Both the position numbers and the translations under genes were made by a program. Below the pieces are notes generated by a model. That model saw only the letters and a list, made by a program, of their open reading frames with translations, made no database searches and had not been told where the DNA came from. From an uncultured Collinsella sp. (GTDB lineage: Bacteria > Actinomycetota > Coriobacteriia > Coriobacteriales > Coriobacteriaceae), in NCBI GenBank assembly GCA_959026725.1, contig CAUFMG010000013.1:1-64000 (forward strand): a stretch of DNA of 64,000 bases. The letters are read 5' to 3'. Positions within the stretch are counted from its first letter, which is position 1, and each line of letters begins with the position of its first letter. Positions 29,101 through 37,083 of this stretch are shown piece after piece.

Positions 29101-30265
29101 TGTCGGTCTTATAGAGCTTGAACTCGGCGCCCTGTACGAACTTGCCGTCCTGGTCGAACTTGATGATGTCGGACTCGGGCACCGTCACGAGGTTGAACTT
29201 GAGCTCCATGTTGGAGTAGAGGGCGCCGCGCTCCAGGTAGAAGAACTTGAGGGTGTGGTTGGTGCTGTCTTTGAAGGTGTTGCCGGCAAAGCCCGAAGTA
29301 GTGTCCTTATTTGCCGCCCGGTACTTGCTCAGCAGCGTGCCGTCGTTATTGCCGTTCACCTTAATGTCGCCCGTTTGAAAGTCGATGCTCAGACTCGCCC
29401 GGTCGTGAATACCGCCGATATCACCCACGAGGACATCGTCGATGAACACCCAGACGTCATCATCGCCGGCGAACTCGAAGGTCATGGGCTTGTCATCGTT
29501 CGTCAGGCCGCCGTTGGGCTGCACGAATCGCGTGGACATTGAGAGGCCGAAGTGGTGGTTGACGGGCTTGCCGCCGTTGTAGCTCGAATTACCGGTGTTG
29601 TCTGCCGTGATGCCGTTTTGGACGAGCCAGCCGTTTTCCTCATTGAACACCTCGTCTGCCGCGTCGAACGGGAAGAACTGACCCTGGTGGGACGAATTGC
29701 CAATGCCCCAGGTGTCATAGATGTCGAAGGCATTCTTGTCAGCGTTGTAGGCTGCGTAGTTTTCGGAGCTGTCATAGACGTAGTAGCCGCCCTGAACCTT
29801 GAGGAGGCCCGTCACGCCAAAATGGGACGTCTTGCCGGTCTGGGCAGAGGAATCGAACAGGTAGTCGAGGGACTCGTCGCCCAAGGCTTCGGAAAGCTTC
29901 GGGTAGCCGTCTGAAAGCGTGTTGTTGACGATGCCGGGCCGCGGGCTCGTGCCGCCCGTCCATTGGTTGAGCGGCCCATCACCCTTGCCGTCGTTAAACT
30001 GGAACTTGTGGCCTGCGTTGACGCCGCCGCTGCCGGAAACCGACAGACGGTCATCGGGATTCACCCAGTAATCAAACAGGTTGATTGTTGTCCCCGAAGG
30101 CGAAATCGTCGGAACCGTGTGGTTCGAAAACGGAACCGTATGGTCCGAAACCTTCGCCTCCGCGCGGGTCGGCAGGAAGAAACTCGCCGTCAGCACGACG
30201 GCGAGGGCCAGAACAATCACATATGGCGAGACCGGACGCAGCCCGCGACGACGGCCATAAGACAT
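23117..30265 (-). CDS. giant cell-wall-anchored fibro-slime/isopeptide-repeat adhesin
   Basis: A surface protein of about 2,382 residues. In order: signal peptide (1-39, cleavage after AEA likely); a fibro-slime/PA14-like head at about 50-360 (FEFAGDDDVWVFIDDVLVG); a SpaA/Cna-B prealbumin-like domain at about 364-450; a linking region; a second SpaA-like domain at about 660-780 (TYFLKEVSAPKGF); a further Cna-type domain at about 918-1055; ten Spy0128/FctA-type pilin isopeptide repeats at about 1058-2320; a Pro-rich spacer; sorting signal LPNMG; a membrane segment and the RRRNR tail. The repeats should form Lys-Asn isopeptide bonds helped by Glu, giving a stiff stalk. The ATG at 30265 follows GGTGG and begins a clear signal peptide; the frame is open to 30442. 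No sortase is encoded in the window. Confidence 0.9.
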   Translation of the reverse strand: MSYGRRRGLRPVSPYVIVLALAVVLTASFFLPTRAEAKVSDHTVPFSNHTVPTISPSGTTINLFDYWVNPDDRLSVSGSGGVNAGHKFQFNDGKGDGPLNQWTGGTSPRPGIVNNTLSDGYPKLSEALGDESLDYLFDSSAQTGKTSHFGVTGLLKVQGGYYVYDSSENYAAYNADKNAFDIYDTWGIGNSSHQGQFFPFDAADEVFNEENGWLVQNGITADNTGNSSYNGGKPVNHHFGLSMSTRFVQPNGGLTNDDKPMTFEFAGDDDVWVFIDDVLVGDIGGIHDRASLSIDFQTGDIKVNGNNDGTLLSKYRAANKDTTSGFAGNTFKDSTNHTLKFFYLERGALYSNMELKFNLVTVPESDIIKFDQDGKFVQGAEFKLYKTDKDFKTEGKPLGSGTTDEAGHLTLTNDDDNGVINFDDLYEDSGSKYYLLKETRVPEGYRSSLTATDGSMQLEYVPTSDKDAAGGVIINRGGMDADSAVWQTGAFAGAKETITAPSTVYKANDDQTISDKTVGLDSGILFAVVLKRDKSASTDIKDQNNWYAVSGDPSTGAGYTLAKEPSKAGAIEAAKKDLHAFTLNTSGQYQVEIPYLPGDISSYYYMLSGDARKDAEYAVAIYHTTASSIANANTDNTVHVFSDDLPSGEKNFQRQFATRSLVTNIQNRLFVQKTDTEGKPVDGAKFGLYKADQVKMDANGKVMLNGEQTPFDTLTTGLVGNPVPLEGAGIFPNTSDGNRPLVKGTYFLKEVSAPKGFLLNDTLTKVIVDDYGVHADAGTADDGVSTFVGPGALMKSLGQFGAEGDIDNTLTWIKGQRQTSDGTLDGNDNLSWNNDAKGGEDEVHLKYGANGRVYQYGPTEEGKPYRLETETGWIRMGITQDVPGDTNAKGARANLDDMNLNALFTGATCVRVANEREASLEVTKKVALPDGLTGNKDAEFTFKFTVPEGKTYKAAVFKNAGAGKQAGDVFDLKNGDTHAIKADETIRVYGLGEGDECAVQELTGADKMPAGYKLTGRKQGTTNLTGAGDSITGEIEKQKPDGTLAEANKLVFTNTYKAEASDELTPQVTKKVSGVESTEKAFSFTLTATEETQKQIDDDDLKVSDALAGNEHAESKATSGKIIKDKGQTVDFSGMKFNKAGTYTFTLTEAHDADDDAAVDGVQNSGWTMDASTYTVTVRVEDKNAKLTVTGVTVEKSGDDKRETLEVKNGKVNLATFNNSYAAKGSVTLAAKKQFTGGTLENQQFSFQVKEGDKVVAEEKNDANGDITFPAIDYTEAGEHDYAIKEVEGTDPTIVYDGKTVKVHVSVTDNKNGTLSATATYDGKADAPTFTNSKPTADATIEATKTLKGKDLTAGAFTFGLYQGDTTTVDPIQTVQNDKDGKIKLILTGLTIGEYDYTLKEVADSDSTITYDSTAVKVHVSVKADGDKAKATVTYDDKNDAPTFTNKYQPAETLATLTAKKSYVKSDNTQATLKGGEFTFDLYEGDLTAEQLKGKQPIQTAKNGEDGTVTFPAINYTKAGEYKYTIVEQKGDLSHVVYDDAVHHAVVKVVDNAGQLEASVTYDDGKTVAPTFTNTYTAKGSVELTATKIVAVAPGFTHDTKLKGGEYTFELKDADGKVLGTTTNKADGTVKFTRKFTLSNLGGAASKDFTYTIAEQPGAEPGMVYDSHPLTYTVTVTDGGNGALNAKAIVTSASGSDTFTNTYQPAATGLALGAQKSYVKKDDNTPIVPKCGEFTFDVYEGNLTAEQLAGAKPVRTATNGADGSVNFDAFSYAKPGTHEYTIVERKGDLAYVTYDAAVHHAVVTVADNAGTLQASVAYDGTNVTKPSFTNTYEAQATDSGAIALTKSVDVHDGSYQLKAGDFAFELVGSDGSVIQTQKNDAHGKVAFDKLTFDHAGTFTYTVREVQPTGDAPGVPGVTYTGKTYTLTYVVKDNNDGKLVVENSTVKPSEGTENGVTPNTMTFANSYQPGATSYQISGTKVLENTDSATMRTPADGEFTFALIDVATGQEIDRTTNVGNAFTFKAISYTATGSHAYQVKEVAGQDGTITYSDAVLDVTVSATDDGSGQLTATANKTAADLTFTNIYTPTATTATITGTKALTGRDLAEGEFSFDLKDADGNVVQTVQNGADGTFGFAPLQLDKVGTYVYTVSERAGATANGVTYDTTVFTATVTVTENAETHALEAQVAYSKGGKAADAVAFSNSYAPAATEVKLGASKVLSGKDLKEGQFSFQLKDADGKVLQTAKNAAGGTVGFEAISYDKPGTYTYSISEVDDGQKNVTYDAAEHQVTVMVTDDGAGHLVATVTYDGAVAPVFKNTYTPPTTPPVNPPTEPPTNPPVSKEEKPGLPNMGDTSLSPMALGGIAGGAVVLIATGVILRRRNR
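23300..27090 (-). repeat. ten tandem Spy0128-type isopeptide-domain repeats within the adhesin
   Basis: Domains of about 115-160 residues each end with an F(T/S/N/K)N(T/S)Y-like strand carrying the bonding Asn, near 26610, 26270, 25925, 25535, 25160, 24770, 24365, 24010, 23655 and 23310. Each has an early xxKxL/KxY strand and a central YTIxE/YxIKE Glu. The fourth and sixth repeats share SYVK, GEFTFD and EGNLTAEQL/EGDLTAEQL and look like a recent duplication. Confidence 0.8.
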
Positions 30266-30319
30266 GACGGACCACCGCTCGCGCGGCCGATGTTTACCAG
30301 GAAGTTCCCTGCTTAGACA

Positions 30320-30327
30320 CCCCCCCC
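30320..30327 (-). repeat. G8 homopolymer tract upstream of the adhesin start
   Basis: Eight G residues in a row on the coding strand lie about 55 bases before the ATG of the adhesin. Such tracts slip during replication, so this is a candidate phase-variation site. The rest of 30266-30561 holds an AT-rich stretch at 30480-30530 that probably carries the promoter. Confidence 0.5.
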
Positions 30328-30561
30328 GGTAGCAATATTCACGAGTCGAGACGTCGTCTCTCTGAGCTCCTGCATAATTTCCTCCCCAGTCACACGGCGA
30401 CCTGCCCGGGTGCTCCCCGGGGGCCGAGGCAGTCTGGCACATGCCCGCAGTCGTTCAAGGAATACCAACCCCAGCATATGTCTCTTAAGATATCTTAGTC
30501 TTTTTCTATAACAATTTTTGTCTCATTACCGATGAAATCGGCTCAGTCCCCTTGTCGCATT

Positions 30562-31989
30562 CTAGAGCGTGTGGAGCAGGGCGATGAGGAAGCGGATGCC
30601 TTGGAGGTAGGCGCGACGGGTGATGCGCTCGTTGGTGCCGTGGACGCCGCGGTCGCATTCGTCATCGTCGACCACAAAGGCGGAGAAGCGGATGCACTCG
30701 TGGCAAATGCGCTGGTAGTTGGCGGCATCGGTTGCACCAATCACGGTCGAGGGCACGATGCCCATCGGCTCTTGACCCACCGCAGACGATCTGTTTTCCT
30801 CCATCCCCTTGGGATTACGGAAATAGCGGGCGGCGATGGCGCGGACGGCCTCGAGCCCCGGACCGCCCACGCGCGGGGACGGTGAGGGCTCGGAGCTGCC
30901 GGGGCCCAGCTCGACCTCGACTCGGCCAGCGAGCCCAGCGGTGGCAACGGCCTCGCGGCAGCAGGCCACGACATCGGCCACGCTCGTACCCTCGAGCATG
31001 CGGAAGTTGACATTGGCCCACATATCCTGCGGCATTACGTTGGCACCGGTACTGCCGCCTTCGATTTGCGTGGGCGCGCAGGTGGTGGTCACAAGCGGGT
31101 ACAGCTTTTTGCTGGCGAGGCAGTCGCGCACGATGGCATCCTTGCTGGTAGCAATCTCGTCTGCGGTATAAAGTCCCAGCTCGACGAGCTGCGCGGCAAG
31201 CAGATCGGTCACACGCGCCGGCCACTCGATATCGCAAATCGCGGTAATAGCGCGGCTGAGCACTTCGAGCGACGTGCCACCGTAAGGGTTGGAAGAATGC
31301 CCGCCTTCGCTTCTCGTCTTGAGCACGATATCGGCATAGCCCTTCTCGGCAAGATCGGCATGCATAAGCCAACCCGCACCTGCGCTGTACTCGGCAGCCG
31401 CAACGATACGATAGTCGCCCTCGTCGATCAGGTACTCAAGTTCAACGCCACGCTCCTCGAGCGCGCGGCCAATGGCACCCGCGCCGTACTGCGTAGTCTC
31501 CTCATCCTGGCCAAAGGCCAGCAGCAGGGTTCGTTCGTGTTGCCAGCCGTGCGCCAGCGCATACTCAACCGCCTCCAGGATGCCCGCAACCTGGTCTTTC
31601 ATATCGATGGCGCCGCGACCCCAAATATAGGTGTCGTCCACGTGCCCGCTAAAGGGATCGTACGTCCAGTCTGTCTGGGTGCCCGGCACCACGGGGACCA
31701 CGTCCATGTGACCCATGAGCATGACCGGCTTGAGGGCGGGGTCGGTGCCGGCAAGCGTCACGAGCAGCGAATGGTCGATGAGCTCGACCTCGCCCGCCGC
31801 AAACACGCGCGGCCAGGCCTGCTGCATATAGGCGCGCAGGTCGGCAAACGCCTGCCAATCCACCGTCTGAGCATCCATGCTCGAAATCGTCGGAAACGAC
31901 AGCACGCAGCCCAGGCGCTCGCACGCGCCGACCTCATCGATATCGGCAAAATCATCCTCGTGCGCAAAGAAGCGCCAAACCTCGGCCAT
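30562..31989 (-). CDS. M20-family zinc peptidase (carboxypeptidase/dipeptidase type)
   Basis: A 475-residue cytoplasmic metallopeptidase or deacylase. The two-zinc M20 motifs are visible: MLMGHMDVVPV near residues 92-102, WGRGAIDMKD near 125-134 and GQDEETTQYGA near 163-173, followed by the lid domain with SEGGHSSNPYGGTS. The closest branch seems to be carboxypeptidase-S/PM20D1-like proteins. The ATG at 31989 has GGAGGAAGGC directly upstream; an in-frame TTG at 32001 is weaker. It starts 57 bases after the ABC-importer ATPase, so imported peptides or N-acyl amino acids may be its substrates, which is inference. Confidence 0.88.
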   Translation of the reverse strand: MAEVWRFFAHEDDFADIDEVGACERLGCVLSFPTISSMDAQTVDWQAFADLRAYMQQAWPRVFAAGEVELIDHSLLVTLAGTDPALKPVMLMGHMDVVPVVPGTQTDWTYDPFSGHVDDTYIWGRGAIDMKDQVAGILEAVEYALAHGWQHERTLLLAFGQDEETTQYGAGAIGRALEERGVELEYLIDEGDYRIVAAAEYSAGAGWLMHADLAEKGYADIVLKTRSEGGHSSNPYGGTSLEVLSRAITAICDIEWPARVTDLLAAQLVELGLYTADEIATSKDAIVRDCLASKKLYPLVTTTCAPTQIEGGSTGANVMPQDMWANVNFRMLEGTSVADVVACCREAVATAGLAGRVEVELGPGSSEPSPSPRVGGPGLEAVRAIAARYFRNPKGMEENRSSAVGQEPMGIVPSTVIGATDAANYQRICHECIRFSAFVVDDDECDRGVHGTNERITRRAYLQGIRFLIALLHTL

Positions 31990-32008
31990 GCCTTCCTCCA
32001 AAAACAGC

Positions 32009-32035
32009 GTGGCAAAGAGGCGGTCCCTTTGCCAC
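32009..32035. repeat. variant of the 33-bp palindrome family
   Basis: GTGGCAAAG and CTTTGCCAC pair around a 9-base centre that retains GGTCC. It lies between the ABC ATPase gene and the M20 peptidase gene and could reduce read-through. Confidence 0.5.
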
Positions 32036-32046
32036 GTCCACTTGCA

Positions 32047-32832
32047 TTATTTGTCGTTGAGATAACGCGAGAGGAACTCGCGGGTGCGCTGGTGCTTAGG
32101 GTTGCCAAAGAGCTCAGCCGGCGCGGCGTCCTCGAGCACCACGCCCTGGTCCATAAAGACCACGCGGTCGGACACGGTGCGCGCGAAGGCCATCTCGTGG
32201 GTAACGACGACCATGGTCATGCCGTCGGCGGCGAGCTTGCGCATAACGTCGAGCACCTCGCCCACGATCTCGGGATCGAGCGCGGAGGTAGGCTCGTCAA
32301 ACAACATGATCTGCGGGTTCATGCACAGGGCGCGGGCAATGGCAACGCGCTGCTTTTGGCCACCGGACAGGCGACCAACCGCGGCATGGGCGAATTTTTC
32401 GAGTCCCACGCTCGCCAGATGTTCCATCGCGACCTTCTCGGCCTCGGCCTTGCTCATCTTTTTGAGCGTGACGGGCGCGAGCGTGCAGTTGTCGAGCACG
32501 TCCATGTTGTTGAACAGGTTAAAGCCCTGGAACACCATGCCGATGTCCTCACGCAGCTTGTTAATGTTGCAGCGCTCGGCCGTGAGGTCCTGGCCGTGAA
32601 ACCAGATGTGGCCCGCGTCCGGGGTCTCGAGCAGGTTGAGGCAGCGCAGAAAGGTCGATTTGCCCGAACCCGAAGCGCCGATAATGGTAACGACCTCGCC
32701 AGGATTGACGGACAAGTCGATGCCCTTGAGCACCTCGAGCGAGCCGAAGCTCTTGCGCAGGCCCTCGACGCGGATGAGCGGCTCATTGGTCTGTGCGGCG
32801 GCCGTGGTGCCGGTGGTAGTGGTATCTGCCAT
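32047..32832 (-). CDS. polar amino-acid ABC importer, ATP-binding protein
   Basis: Energises uptake through the permease encoded just upstream. Walker [11 protein letters not shown]-loop VFQGFNLF, signature LSGGQKQR, Walker [13 protein letters not shown] and the H-loop VTHEM are all intact. The 261-residue length matches GlnQ/HisP-type subunits. The ATG at 32832 follows GAGGAGAATCATC and lies 22 bases after the permease stop. Confidence 0.95.
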   Translation of the reverse strand: MADTTTTGTTAAAQTNEPLIRVEGLRKSFGSLEVLKGIDLSVNPGEVVTIIGASGSGKSTFLRCLNLLETPDAGHIWFHGQDLTAERCNINKLREDIGMVFQGFNLFNNMDVLDNCTLAPVTLKKMSKAEAEKVAMEHLASVGLEKFAHAAVGRLSGGQKQRVAIARALCMNPQIMLFDEPTSALDPEIVGEVLDVMRKLAADGMTMVVVTHEMAFARTVSDRVVFMDQGVVLEDAAPAELFGNPKHQRTREFLSRYLNDK

Positions 32833-32854
32833 GATGATTCTCCTCGTCTTGCGC

Positions 32855-34003
32855 CTAGTTGGAGCTGGGCAGCGTGGCCGGGGCCGCGGCGCCGAGCTTT
32901 TTGCCAAAGGCCTCGAGCAGGCGGCTCGCCACGAGCGTCAGGATCAGGTAGACCACGAGCGCCACGCAGTAGACCTCCATCTGGCGGTAGTACACGCCGG
33001 CGACGGTGGTGGTGGCGTACATGAGGTCGAACACGCCGATGACCGAAAGCACCGACGAATCCTTGATGTTGATGATGAGCTCGTTGGTGAGCGCCGGAAT
33101 CGCATTTTTAATGCCCTGGGGGAACACGACCTTGCGCATAGCCTGCCACTGCGACAGGCCCAGCGAGCGCGCTGCCTCGGCCTGGCCGGGATCGATAGAC
33201 TCGATGCCGCCGCGCAGGACCTCCATCATGTAGGCGGTGGAGTTGAGCGAGATGGTGACGAGGCCGGCGGTGAAGGTGCTCCAAATCTGGTTGGCCTGAG
33301 CGGTCTCGAAGCCCATGCCGCGCAAAACGGTGAAGCCCGCGTAATAGATGAGCAGACCTTGGACCATCATGGGCGTGCCGCGCACGATGGTGGAGTAGAC
33401 GGTCGCAAAGCCGCGGCCGATACTCTTAAAGAAGCGCACCAGGTCGTTATCCACGCGGTCGAAGGTCTGAATACGCAGGAACACCAGCAACAGCGCCAGG
33501 AAGAAGGCGATGATGGTGCCAAAGAACGCGAGCGCAATGGTGATCTGAATGCCGCGGATAAAGAAGTCGCCACTCTTGTAGGTCATATAGACCAGGCTCG
33601 ACAGAAAGTCGCTGGGATTGGAGTCCGAGACAATGCTCACCCGCACCAGATCGATAAACGACATAACGCAGCGGTCGATAAAGAAGATCGCCGCGATGGC
33701 AACCGCGACATAGCTGCCCAGGCGCGCGCCGCGACGGAAACGCTCGGATGCGAATGGCGATTTTTCGCGATAGTCGTTCCAGTGCATGAGCTTGGTGACG
33801 AGCGCCGCCGCCGACACGACGAGCCAGGCCCAAAGGATCGCCCAGAGGCAATCCTGGAAGATGCCGGTGGGTGCCAAAAAGCTCAGCGGGGTGGGGTTGC
33901 GCTGGCTAAACGCCAGACCGAGCGCCGCGATGACGCTCGTGCCCAGGTATACGTAACGATGATCGGCCTCGATAAAGGAGGCCAGGCGATTAATGGTTTT
34001 CAT
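32855..34003 (-). CDS. polar amino-acid ABC importer, permease
   Basis: Inner-membrane permease of the HisM/GlnP family, 382 residues. The C-terminal two thirds hold the BPD_transp_1 domain with the coupling EAA loop ([30 protein letters not shown]). About 130 extra N-terminal residues contain two or more further hydrophobic segments, longer than a typical 220-residue permease. GGGAGGCAGC precedes the ATG, 9 bases after the stop of the binding-protein gene. Confidence 0.93.
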   Translation of the reverse strand: MKTINRLASFIEADHRYVYLGTSVIAALGLAFSQRNPTPLSFLAPTGIFQDCLWAILWAWLVVSAAALVTKLMHWNDYREKSPFASERFRRGARLGSYVAVAIAAIFFIDRCVMSFIDLVRVSIVSDSNPSDFLSSLVYMTYKSGDFFIRGIQITIALAFFGTIIAFFLALLLVFLRIQTFDRVDNDLVRFFKSIGRGFATVYSTIVRGTPMMVQGLLIYYAGFTVLRGMGFETAQANQIWSTFTAGLVTISLNSTAYMMEVLRGGIESIDPGQAEAARSLGLSQWQAMRKVVFPQGIKNAIPALTNELIINIKDSSVLSVIGVFDLMYATTTVAGVYYRQMEVYCVALVVYLILTLVASRLLEAFGKKLGAAAPATLPSSN

Positions 34004-34012
34004 GCTGCCTCC

Positions 34013-34939
34013 CTATGCCGGCTGACGGTCGAGGCACGCGTCCCACATTTGGTCGCGCTCCTCCTGGCTGACGCCCTTGAGCGTCTTATCGATGAGTTTG
34101 AGCAGCTTGTCCGAGCCCTTGCGGCAGCCGACGTTTGCCGTGACCTCCTGCTGAAAGCCCTCGCCCTCGGCAAATTGAATCGGCACGATGCCCGGATTTT
34201 GGGCCATATAGCCCTTCTCGTTCTCGGTGTTGTAGGTCACGGCGTCGCACGTGCCCTGCAGCAGGTTCGAGAACACCGTGGGGACCGAATCGACCGGATT
34301 CTTGTGGACGACGCCCGGGATCTCGTCGATGACGGTATCGAGCATGGTGTCCTTTTGACCGAGCACCGTGGCGCCGCTGAAGTCGCTGAGCTTGGTCGCG
34401 TTTTGGTAGGGTGAGCCCTCTTTTACGAACAGACCAAAGTACCCGATAAAGTACGGGTCGGAAAAGCCGACGGACTCCTCGCGCTCGGGCGTGGCGCTCA
34501 TGCCGGCGATGATGAGGTCGATCTGGCCGTTGTTGAGCGAATCGATGAGGCCCGAGAAGCTCTGCTTGACGGCAACGGGTTCGCCGCCGAGGGCCTTGCA
34601 AACGATCTTGGCGATCTGCACGTCGTAGCCATCGGCATAGGCGCCCTGCACGTTATCGATGGGGATGGTGAACTCGCTGGCCTCGGAGACCTGCCAGTTG
34701 TACGGGGCGTAGGCCGCCTCCATGCCAATGCGGATCTTGTCCTTGCCGATCACGGAATCGGACAGGTCATCGCGACCGCTGCCCGTCGTTGGCTGGACCA
34801 CTTCCAGCGTAGAGGGGCGCTGGCAGCCGGCGAGCGCGCCGGCGACGACGGTAGCGCTCGCGGCGAGGGCGCTACCCAAAAAGATGCGGCGGCTGCACAC
34901 CGGTTGGCGCTGCGCATCGCGCTGTTGGGGAGAATGCAT
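34013..34939 (-). CDS. amino-acid ABC importer, substrate-binding lipoprotein (Tat-type signal)
   Basis: Extracytoplasmic solute-binding protein of family 3, 308 residues. The N-terminus has a twin-arginine motif (SRRIFLG, residues 16-22), a hydrophobic stretch and a lipobox ending LAGC with Cys39, so it is probably a Tat-exported lipoprotein. The ligand fold shows IRIGMEAAYAPYNW, YDVQIAKIVCKALGG and DLIIAGMSATPERE, typical for polar amino acids; the exact ligand is not visible. GGAAGG precedes the ATG. It leads the importer operon, and two palindromes lie in its leader. Confidence 0.92.
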   Translation of the reverse strand: MHSPQQRDAQRQPVCSRRIFLGSALAASATVVAGALAGCQRPSTLEVVQPTTGSGRDDLSDSVIGKDKIRIGMEAAYAPYNWQVSEASEFTIPIDNVQGAYADGYDVQIAKIVCKALGGEPVAVKQSFSGLIDSLNNGQIDLIIAGMSATPEREESVGFSDPYFIGYFGLFVKEGSPYQNATKLSDFSGATVLGQKDTMLDTVIDEIPGVVHKNPVDSVPTVFSNLLQGTCDAVTYNTENEKGYMAQNPGIVPIQFAEGEGFQQEVTANVGCRKGSDKLLKLIDKTLKGVSQEERDQMWDACLDRQPA

Positions 34940-34953
34940 AATCTGCCTTCCCT

Positions 34954-35023
34954 GTTGAATCGTATGCTAACGACTCAACAGGATACCGCACGCCGCCATC
35001 CACTTGTATGCATACATACAAGT
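34954..35023. promoter_or_regulatory. two palindromes in the leader of the ABC importer operon
   Basis: GTTGAATCGT / ACGACTCAAC (34954-34979, one mismatch, 6-base spacer) and ACTTGTATG / CATACAAGT (35002-35023, perfect, 4-base spacer, core TGTATGCATACA) lie 15-84 bases upstream of the binding-protein start. They are likely binding sites for dimeric regulators; none is encoded next door. Confidence 0.5.
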
Positions 35024-35072
35024 TTACGAACTGGAAAATGACAAATTAGCTACCCCGACCCATGCATCGAAA

Positions 35073-35138
35073 TGAGGGTGGAAAATCTCCCACTTTTGGC
35101 TCGCACATGAGCTCAAAACGGGAGATTATCCACGCTCA
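35073..35138. repeat. 66-bp palindromic repeat, copy 1
   Basis: Outer arms TGAGGGTGG / CCACGCTCA and inner arms AATCTCCCA / GGGAGATT enclose a centre with GAGCTC-like pairing. The same 66-bp unit recurs at 44905-44970 with substitutions. It lies between the importer operon and the aldose epimerase gene. Confidence 0.7.
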
Positions 35139-35167
35139 AGTTATGACCGCCCAGAACGGCGGAACCC

Positions 35168-36061
35168 CTAGAGCAGCGTAACGCTAAAGCTGCGCTCGTC
35201 CGTCTCGCCCGGCGCCAAGGTGATGGTGTTGACCTTGTGCTCGAAGACGTCGTCCTCGGTGTCCATGGTGGTGTGGCCGGTCCAGGGCTCGAGCGCCACA
35301 AACGGGGCATCGTTGGCGGCAGACCACACGCCGATGTACTTAAAGCCCTCAAAGTCGATCTTGACGCCGTGGCCCGACTTGCGACCGCGCAGCGTGAGCG
35401 TGGAGCCCGGGGTATCGGTGAACATGATGGCATCGTTATCGAAGCTGCGATGCGTGATGGGCACAACGTCCGAATTGTCGGGGGCCTTGTAGGAACCCTC
35501 GAACGTCATGAGACCATCGGGCGTGATGATGGGAGCCTCGTTGGTCCAAACCTCGGTAAACGCCAGCTCGTAATCCTCGAATGCCTCGTCCTCGGCACCG
35601 GGAGCGGGCACGTTAAACGCAGGGTGGCCGCCCACCGAGAACGGCAGGTCCACGTCGCCGGTGTTGGTGACGGCAAAGGTCTGCGTGAGCATGGCGTCGC
35701 CGGTGAGCGCATAGGTCATGTTGAGCTTAAAGTGGAAGGGGAAGGCCTTGAGCGACTCGGGAGTGTCGGTGATCTCATAGGTTACCGAGGAGCCGTCCTC
35801 GGAGACTTCGACCAGCTTGTGCTCGACGATGCGCGCGATGCCGTGGCGTGCCATCTCGCAGGTGCCGGCCGCAGACGTTGCCGTGTTGTTTCGCAGCGAG
35901 CCCACGATGGGGAACAGAATGGGCGCGTGCTTGCCCCAAAAGGCGGGATCGCCCTGCCACAGATACTCGTTGCCGTTAAGGGCAAGGCTCGTGAGCTGGG
36001 CGCCCATGGAATCGATGGCGGCGGTGAGGCCGCCGCGCTTGATGGTGGTGACGGTGGACAT
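35168..36061 (-). CDS. aldose 1-epimerase (LacX-like mutarotase)
   Basis: Interconverts alpha and beta anomers of aldoses; the LacX-like branch often acts on unassigned sugars. The beta-sandwich family features include GNEYLWQGDPAFWGKHAPILFP, the catalytic-histidine region SVGGHPAFNVP and FVALEPWTG with the substrate-binding Glu. The length is 297 residues from the ATG at 36061, which follows GGAGGAAGTAGC. It is monocistronic as far as can be seen, so its sugar substrate cannot be inferred from neighbours. Confidence 0.9.
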   Translation of the reverse strand: MSTVTTIKRGGLTAAIDSMGAQLTSLALNGNEYLWQGDPAFWGKHAPILFPIVGSLRNNTATSAAGTCEMARHGIARIVEHKLVEVSEDGSSVTYEITDTPESLKAFPFHFKLNMTYALTGDAMLTQTFAVTNTGDVDLPFSVGGHPAFNVPAPGAEDEAFEDYELAFTEVWTNEAPIITPDGLMTFEGSYKAPDNSDVVPITHRSFDNDAIMFTDTPGSTLTLRGRKSGHGVKIDFEGFKYIGVWSAANDAPFVALEPWTGHTTMDTEDDVFEHKVNTITLAPGETDERSFSVTLL

Positions 36062-36138
36062 GCTACTTCCTCCAAAAGTAAACAACAGTGTCGAGGGCTA
36101 TTGTCCCACTCTTGGCTGCGGGAAGAGGCGGCACGCAA

Positions 36139-37008
36139 TTATTGAGCGTCCACGTAAAGATCGAACCCGCCCTGCGGCGTGCTGTCGACCGTATCGGGCG
36201 CCTGCGAGTTAAAACTCACGGGGACCATGCGCTTCGAGGCGCGGAAGCGCGTGCCGTCGGTGGCGACGGGCGCCTCATCGACCGTGAGCTCGTAGTCTCC
36301 GGGCTTGAGCTCGATGCCGTCACCGTCAGAGTTGACATATTGATACTCATCGACCGCCTGCCCCTTGAGCGTGCGGCCCACGATGTGGATGAGCATCTGG
36401 CTGTCGCCGCGGGCGGTATCCCATGTCGCACCGTCCTTGACCTCGACCGACACATGCACCGAGCGCGTGCGGCTGAGCGATTGCTCGACAGACATCTCGA
36501 CCTTGGCGGCGTCTTCGCGCTGTCGTTCCACATGGCTCCAGACGCTGCCGATTGCCGAGCAGGCGATGACGCCGGCCATAAAGGCGATGAGGATGGGGCC
36601 GAGTGGCGAGCGGCGGCCCGCGTCTTCCTCACGAGCCAAGTTGGGACGATGCGTGGGGGCGGGCGCCTGGGCACCCTGCGCGGGTACGTCGAGAATGCTG
36701 AAAGACGCCGTGCTGTCAGGATCGATGGTGTGGCGCGGCTGCGGGGTCTTTGCCGGCGAGATCGACATGTCGGCTGGCTCGCCGAGCGTGGCCGTAGCGT
36801 CGGCCTTGGCCTCGTCTGCCTCGGCCTGGGCCCAGGCCTGTTCAAAGGTTAGGGATTCGGCGGAGTCGGAAGCGGCGTCCGAGCCGGCGGCGGCGTCGTT
36901 GCCGGTCTCGTCCTCGTCGCTCGACATGTCACGCGGCATGGACTCGTCCCACTCCTCATCCGGAGCCTCACCCTCGCTATACCACCATTCAAAGTCATCG
37001 ATATCCAT
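36139..37008 (-). CDS. unrecognised single-pass membrane protein with acidic cytoplasmic region
   Basis: A 289-residue protein I cannot assign. It begins MDIDDFEWWY, followed by about 120 residues rich in Asp/Glu/Ala/Ser that look disordered, then one membrane helix near 139-160 (ILIAFMAGVIACSAIGSVW), and an extracellular domain of about 125 residues with beta-strand-like spacing (VHVSVEVKDGATW, QMLIHIVGR, LKPGDYELTV). The topology suggests an anchored extracytoplasmic domain, perhaps in envelope sensing. The ATG at 37008 is preceded by AAGGGGGCG. Neighbours give no functional hint. Confidence 0.75.
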   Translation of the reverse strand: MDIDDFEWWYSEGEAPDEEWDESMPRDMSSDEDETGNDAAAGSDAASDSAESLTFEQAWAQAEADEAKADATATLGEPADMSISPAKTPQPRHTIDPDSTASFSILDVPAQGAQAPAPTHRPNLAREEDAGRRSPLGPILIAFMAGVIACSAIGSVWSHVERQREDAAKVEMSVEQSLSRTRSVHVSVEVKDGATWDTARGDSQMLIHIVGRTLKGQAVDEYQYVNSDGDGIELKPGDYELTVDEAPVATDGTRFRASKRMVPVSFNSQAPDTVDSTPQGGFDLYVDAQ

Positions 37009-37083
37009 ACGGGACGCCCCCTTGGCCTCGCAAATAAACACTTGCCAGCCTTATACCCCCAGACGACACGAGGGCTCGCACGG

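Noticed and set aside
23723..29542. Several 160-490-codon plus-strand frames within the adhesin
   Set aside because: They mirror the repeated adhesin domains and have skewed Val/Gly/Arg content; the minus-strand protein is unambiguous.
35168..37008. Operon linking the aldose epimerase with the unrecognised membrane protein
   Set aside because: They are on the same strand with a 77-base gap, but no shared function or coupling signal is visible.
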